From Cytophaga hutchinsonii ATCC 33406 (GTDB lineage Bacteria > Bacteroidota > Bacteroidia > Cytophagales > Cytophagaceae), in the NCBI RefSeq assembly GCF_000014145.1, contig NC_008255.1, positions 3,922,001-3,986,000 of the forward strand: a stretch of DNA of 64,000 nucleotides, given 5' to 3'. Numbering within the stretch: position 1 is the first letter of the stretch; every line of letters begins with the position of its first letter. Below are positions 63,401-64,000 of this stretch, piece by piece. The position numbers and the translations under genes were made by a program. A model generated the notes under the pieces. It saw only the letters and a program-made list of their open reading frames with translations. It was not told where the DNA came from and did no database searches.

Positions 63401-64000
63401 TATTATACCAAGATTCGGTCTGCTGCTACTCCATAAATACGTATTATCAGAAATTGTAGAATTGGAAATAAGAATTTGTCCTCTTACAGTTATTAAACTA
63501 GGATTTGTTGCTCCAGGCCTTATTGTATTATTCTGAAGAGAAGAATTTAGAATAGTTGTTTTTGCCGTGTCCGGGGTATATTGACTACGATTTATAAAAG
63601 GAATTGAATTGTTTTTATAGGTAACATTATCAATTTCAATATTACCCATATTGTAATTCATCAATGTGCAATCATTATTACTGGAACTTAAGTTTTCAAA
63701 AGTAGAATTTGTAATTTTTATATTTCCTTGATTGGTTCCAAACACATTTGAATTTCCAAATGAAATATTTGAAAATGTTACATGATCTAATTCCAGACTA
63801 CTGTTACCTACAATTATCTCATACGCATTTGTAGAATTTCTAAAAATAGTATTTGAAATTTTTACAGGTATTTCTGTAGTTGAAAAACCACCATTTCCAT
63901 AAAATAAAGTCGATCCGGAAAAGTTTTCGAAAACACAATCTTCAATAACTCGTGCTGCAGTCATAGTGGAGCCAGAAACTATATTATTCCTCGTTCCATT
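48467..64000 (-). CDS. Giant beta-helix/PKD/Ig adhesin with type A type-IX sorting domain (5' end outside window)
   Basis: The frame is open to the right edge (at least 5177 aa); an ATG at 63964 is internal, because the sequence before it continues in frame with beta-helix character and no signal peptide. Residues 1-550 form a right-handed parallel beta-helix (repeated I-N-x-S/N-x-I-F and N-N-x-F rungs) ending in a segment like SPLINKGNNALG with DIGAYETH. From 550 to 2137 come PKD domains (WVFGNGQ, WDFGDGTTV, WNFGDGSGD) and Ig-like domains, many with Cys. From 2137 to about 4890 come six large modules, each with a CSLREA-like header (for example CYVTNTNNSGDGSLREAIN), a beta-helix and a closing Ig-like domain. 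Residues about 5080-5177 form the type A sorting domain (MYAYPNPAAINQ to ITFKIIIGAVK). Such beta-helix proteins often bind or cleave polysaccharide; no catalytic residues were identified. It leads the four-gene unit. Confidence 0.9.
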   Translation of the reverse strand, partial: NGTRNNIVSGSTMTAARVIEDCVFENFSGSTLFYGNGGFSTTEIPVKISNTIFRNSTNAYEIIVGNSSLELDHVTFSNISFGNSNVFGTNQGNIKITNSTFENLSSSNNDCTLMNYNMGNIEIDNVTYKNNSIPFINRSQYTPDTAKTTILNSSLQNNTIRPGATNPSLITVRGQILISNSTISDNTYLWSSSRPNLGIITINAASVFTAVNSIFENNVTNYQAGVIYQSQANMSLNKCDFSNNDNTAFDINSYFSNAGAIVSVAFGSETQKIENCTFTNNKSNSTGAVLVQSPKIEINKCVFKKNQSLSTVNTENSNQAAALTVQIYSATYHDAVVNNCLFSENISGGPSTVYISSGSEATTNILQSIFEKNVSNNGTSSLGIDGGTLNVYNTLFDNNISPAANKGIIKRGPNTKAVNFYNCTFVKNQAPGSGLFTGLVPNVIANSILWANGTEAPINLKDYPTVAIPSLISVTNSVVEGGFATGTKIYDTNPKFVDFAAGNYRLSCQSPLINKGNNALGISLSDLDNTPRIFADTIDIGAYETHVDPALANVIPAPSFTIPASVCKDERIQTENTTANIGNYNYQWVFGNGQKSTQVAPNYLYTQASTYTVQLTASNFCGQTNTTSKQITVKNNNAPVITTVSVICPGAEETYTTNAVCQTIEWTVTGGTIQSGQGTKTIKVLWGNGAAGNGKITLLATGCGTDACEIPVSVEVPIVPVSFTLAGLNKTCQGSLVHYGTANKDKSPATLYTWSVKGGTINSNTSRGYNLTDIDVSWNATSTEGVVYLTTYNELLKCGKTDSFKVNVRPSFKLSGNTDVCTGNSINYQITPSVGAMNWQVTGADNAVAGGYVTWGSSAGTYKITAVPQDLSLACNAQDTFLVQVHAKPVITGISGETELAANATNTYTGLTDTNINDINFQWSSPGATILSTYSNNATLLRNSFSPDNISLSVSTKKGSCSSDPFTINVKKLFDYIVTGADSVCFGESTTYEANENTGQTAVYTWTNIQDGTSYSGPSINPTFTYPGNQILELKVASNGKEFIVRKNVYVKSTRSDISIEGNAVIDPAGLQTFVYTIKKPANASYDVKIIGGVKQAQTGDQITVKWGGTAPFSIQVQDIFSSPACNGLPVLLPVKKADQLSNGIIVSGPACLNARVNYGFNGDEYTKDITWSLSGGGTIISTSQSAVSIEWNKTGSYILTLKYERYGLQTVQLPIVVNALPAPEINSGTICGTSTFNLSTTQNYAQYSWYLKESNTAFSTQATPPIVAEGLYTARVTDNNGCVNAASKYIKQLPLPKATVSTEDKTVFCTDPTIGKKSETNLFTYEGQDYKYQWYENNSEIPGATSLKYKVEKPLNLEKYYSYKVRVSLENCVQYSEVESIAVIACNGNNTGSGTIGTNCTDPAVSFSIDPSSSCQTFKFIVDPSITSGTGLGWDFGDGTTVSGLNPTKIYVNADPRVYRVQLTKGCRYDVKPVKILARALFKLDQPTCIGTELIFNELSVNYAGYPITNWTWNFGDGSGDKSFSGTGDRNGKHIYTTAGTYTVRLTVNVMNDQNTECSFTTTNTYEISNLPTADYTVEAPLCTGNTYRFIQKTNFGTNGSGPVKWTFSNGETSVRDTTLQQFAAGNQTVQLKATDRLGCSNIKTSNITVTAFSPVGSIKLPVKDTLLCNGKPVLLTAPLAATGGTYAWRKVGNTAVLGSAQTYSVTSAGEYTVTYSTAASCTGTTAPVKVNGFSVPNLVSGEKLNCVGNVLLIKSNLTQSGYLYTWKHGTDTLASKSTELVINNIKATDAGDYQLTVTQAATGCSVALPVYTISVNANPEKPNIKAASTAICYNASAVLHTETAKAGKTIEWYENSVKLSAADTVLTTALLRNDASYVVSVKDNATGCKTPSESLTIKVAPAINPFITGDTSLCEQVSSELVSALEAKDFTFQWLKNDQPVGGDLSKLTFQTIARADSGIYKLRVTSKGTTNLLGCTAVSNIKTINVKATAVTPVITGVNEFCSGNTITLTSNLLSNFVWNTGAVTPAITVSSGGLYSLTSTNVVSGCKVTVSKTITQNPIPDLNFVPSGEYARCGTNKIVFEGLNPYPVTKWFVNGQLFSTDKIIYPTQSGKYIVQATTAKGCTNVSDTMLINAQECACYVTNTNNSGDGSLREAINCSNEKPGKDAIKFAIVGTGPFVIKPLTALPVISDSVFIDGFSQSGTGVYDIVIEGSGTNVSSAFVLKDKLSNVKVSGLTIRNFSTGVDLNSNTFNNTIEQNRFTNNTIAGVVINIGANKNAIRNNEFTGGGSGVQLASAAQYNTIELNAIANAVSGIEFKGGSNNTVRSNTISGSSKIGILMENASNNILVSNTIGTSLKSGILLGLGANGNTIDANYIGVTAAGVIRANQENGIYIAPNVLNTTISNNTVAGNTLNGIYAEGKNTRIINNYIGTNAAGSALPNGTNGIQATADSIKVAGNSIANQTQYGMLIGNNSSVIGNTVVNNVSGGIYVGGINNTLSKNTITNTNVTVNAIDLHAGVLPAGNLNKQPAAFKSYRRAVSGNIVIRGTSDANDTIEVFYNNDKPQQALLFAGSAKADAAGIWEIEIPEGAAFNPNDKNFYVNTARSTANNTSELSTPFLTGCFTCICYVENTNDAGPGSFREVIDKANAGACLTINFSLTAPDTIRLVSVLNPILVPVKIVGPTSGGPDPMIFIKGATAFNGLVVNNEGVTISQLGFTNFNQAVVLNSDYDVVRNVTIVNSKRPLTITGNNAQVFSSAINTTWATDASTFKADTAVYITGKGNQIGGTDAGNKITNSKTGVLVNGGTSNSILNNAIYSNTKAISLVNNGNANYSQPADMLSSITGNTASIQGTAKPFDRIQIFSSTYVAEQATGFVVEAVADAAGNWTAIIPSDKITINQNNYFVATATGTTGNTSPLSTPIRVGNYVQVCYVTNTKDLGEGSLREAVNCANQAGFGTNGVAARIEFLLPSAPNEITLGSKLVVTNNYGVAVNARSIPVTVKTSTPALNCFEWSTNNFQVKNLVFQDFANALYCTGQNAVIDSNSFIGNQNAIYINAVDSIKQQTISNNYFTGGTSSINSVRGSLIVTKNTFGISKAGIAAPINGYGISALRARSIEVTSNTFANILKSESATVPAAANGYVLSVENAVSVISANIITGTVSTALPAIRLYANKNASVSTNKITTAYEGVLIDNSNGITVSQNTFAAVSNNGLNINKSINIKLTQNTVVGLGSGKTPINLNLTSATNASNYSKAAPVILTSTYHDGQLFLIGQSEKFDEVEIFYSNQNKRDLVKYIEKSTADSTGTWIVSFPVSAERSDTLFFRAVATKANTLSSEASVAFNPNLKICLVKTKADDGENSLREAIDKANKDECNLIQFAIPGGGVAEIKTDSELPAITAPLLIIDGTSQPGYVKGSPTVDLINNVANGFNGQNGNQLDIYGMKITNFDVAINILNSKIVNTNDNVIENTTDTGINIKTTGFIYGTVKNNTIKSQHTGIRLDGTAKMQIDQNRVSNFSVAGISITGSNQKITKNIIQASNNTTSVGIAVDNASGTFIEADTIIHAGFGFRITNSNANTILSNVVGKTDSISRVRGYIVREQGISLIASNSCLVSQNTINVNKNAIAVTNSKGYLLNFNTSKKAETGILLTNAPNGKVNNNTIDSAMVGLQVDASHGVFVYNNLIMRSLTYGVFLNTGSDTCRLTANIIGARYFGDPTYAEGAGVFIKSSNNYIGPDTALGLGNNIKQNKKGGVIVDGGKKNAIKYNFFYNNDVTKGRPTAFAIELKNSGNNNKQKPAITSHKWINGLLHIYGTNNGTAGDSIHVYLGTGGYEEVSEILGGVTSKVSGTWEIIVAKSISDRIPPRTTWYVVATATDTDRNTSPLSNMYILGDCYITSLKDTTDNDYPLPNTMRMAMKCANGQANPVGIYFNVAQGGVKEVKLQQKMQDLNNGYGVYFSGKNIPDGVIAGMNAQKMPGASWTIASANAASSITNFRIVQASTGLEVLSDSILVQKLRFDEITETGVLVSNKRIVVDSCVFDTLAIGIKPLSNAVGAVFSNNTFNATKQGILDVNTDSVSIRTNTFNNPVGTGVDINGSTHAEISGNRFNSNKALAKSITWNNSKGSIEGNTFTAHFVENPVSISNTTQILVANNTFRDSADVYLALSDASHAVIINNTFTVATRNSIKTTRAEHTTILNNTVYKARNDAFNLESSSTVFVSKNIVNNVRYTSKTDSALCINIHKGEGAIQSNIGKEEPKNLSFEVKAGDDRRIGIIVKGYAQPGDSIELFFSDSISASMNQYVINTFVQPDGRWSVKIPREFYHRDTVTWYHVIAVAIDADSNTSKTSSVLHIPPSNTKIYVLNTYNTGDNSLRYALRDVNNSDLYSKVIFCIDKPKKEGPYNIKIDSLFGPVYSYKGFEMDGITQKQLVNYGPDQRILVNGTKIQNNYGLDITDSSDACLIKNMWITNARNGMRISNDKNIIEKFYIVNTDSSGVVQLDTAFNLRSNKNEIKNMGIAGYSVGVLFHNKIGENKFTESSIDSSIVGIALTDSSYLNYVAKNTFTQTTQHAILLDSVAADNKIESNIFGKENKAIIGNAITIRNSSNQTIVTNRISYFDENVTQPGISSAIIIEGKSSNNFVYNNRIGLDSAGINVHTANVRGVTIQRRGTQSPSGNSIIGNEINGTKRASIHISNSSQDQISENLIGGDSAQTIFGIDTTAIFVTNSINEQINDNTILGYKNYGIELLTSSGIQMHRNAIYSKTVANKAINIHADDAALASNGKIVTPVITSGILTDINTIKLTGTALAGAVVEVYQSVKDTLQAIEYVSNAFASAGTNGEWELQVPKAFFSYATQNTFTAQNHSNNNSSELGATFTPAPVLCQLQNTPSIKVIEPRYTPCPGPDFYIEPTDLDAELSFAWKAPEWTDSVKTRKLSVTDTTENLVLKVSDKFGCSLVRSTEVIFKGKPVSPNFIISSNVYAGDTIVLVDISMPVPESYTWYSSPGVTVLPSKDSGAVDMVGEDGNIYPKGVRAIRFVLPDSGKYSIRQTSVRNGCFVDQTKELHAIDKDVNVSNPYFVAPVVESMYAYPNPAAINQDVFVHIKVDTKEEITLSLMTVEGVPVGTTKVSGKQVYDLKLLGNGSNQLFTNNLSAGEYILKLVTLKNENITFKIIIGAVK
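49340..57600 (-). repeat. Six large beta-helix modules inside the giant adhesin
   Basis: Each module starts with a header related to C-x-V-x-N-T-x-D-x-G-x-x-S-L-R-E-A-I. The headers begin near 57590 (CYVTNTNNSGDGSLREA), 56130 (CYVENTNDAGPGSFREV), 55210 (CYVTNTKDLGEGSLREA), 53960 (CLVKTKADDGENSLREA), 52330 (CYITSLKDTTDNDYPLPNTM) and 50930 (IYVLNTYNTGDNSLRYA). Module lengths are about 0.9-1.6 kb. Most modules end in an Ig-like domain with a phrase such as GIWEIEIP or GTWIVSFP, followed by a T-S-x-L-S-x-P-like linker. The modules are old, since only the plan is repeated and not the bases. Confidence 0.75.

Noticed and set aside
63964-63966. ATG at 63964 as the start of the giant adhesin
   Set aside because: The frame stays open for the remaining 12 codons to the window edge with beta-helix-like residues, and no signal peptide follows the ATG. 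The real start must lie further right.

Overview
The window looks like a chromosome segment of a gliding, polysaccharide-degrading Bacteroidota, most likely Cytophaga hutchinsonii or a close relative. This is an inference from three things: four very large secreted proteins that end in the CHU_C-type (type IX secretion, type B) C-terminal domain, two family 8 glycoside hydrolases carried on such proteins, and promoter-like TAnnTTTG elements of the Bacteroidota sigma-A kind. No rRNA, tRNA, CRISPR array or insertion sequence was recognised.

Region 1 (1-36203, all minus strand): five giant genes in a row. In the order of transcription they are a GH8 protein of 2807 aa (27780-36203), a second GH8 protein of 2772 aa 42 bp behind it (19419-27737), two proteins built from jelly-roll-like and Ig-like domains (11896-19260 and 4480-11721), and a protein with a seven-repeat RCC1-type propeller followed by Ig-like repeats (from 4216, running off the left edge). 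These are probably surface-attached or released proteins for binding and cutting plant-type polysaccharide. Three of them share almost identical 3' ends of 2.2-3.1 kb, and one carries a six-copy 285-bp tandem array that itself consists of two 855-bp copies. The pattern points to recent duplication or gene conversion of the cell-surface stalk and secretion domain.

Region 2 (36204-39744): about 1.47 kb without a convincing gene, then an AT-rich stretch with a small unknown protein (minus) and a divergently transcribed CrtI/CrtISO-type FAD oxidoreductase (plus).

Region 3 (39745-64000, all minus strand): a compact, probably co-transcribed set. It begins with a giant beta-helix/PKD adhesin of at least 5177 aa with a type A sorting domain (its start lies beyond the right edge). 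This is followed by an outer-membrane beta-barrel protein (567 aa), a fibronectin-III protein with an HELGH metallopeptidase motif and an AT-rich C-terminal part (1878 aa), and a lipoprotein (432 aa) whose start overlaps the preceding gene. The last two resemble a polymorphic effector/immunity arrangement, which is inference only.
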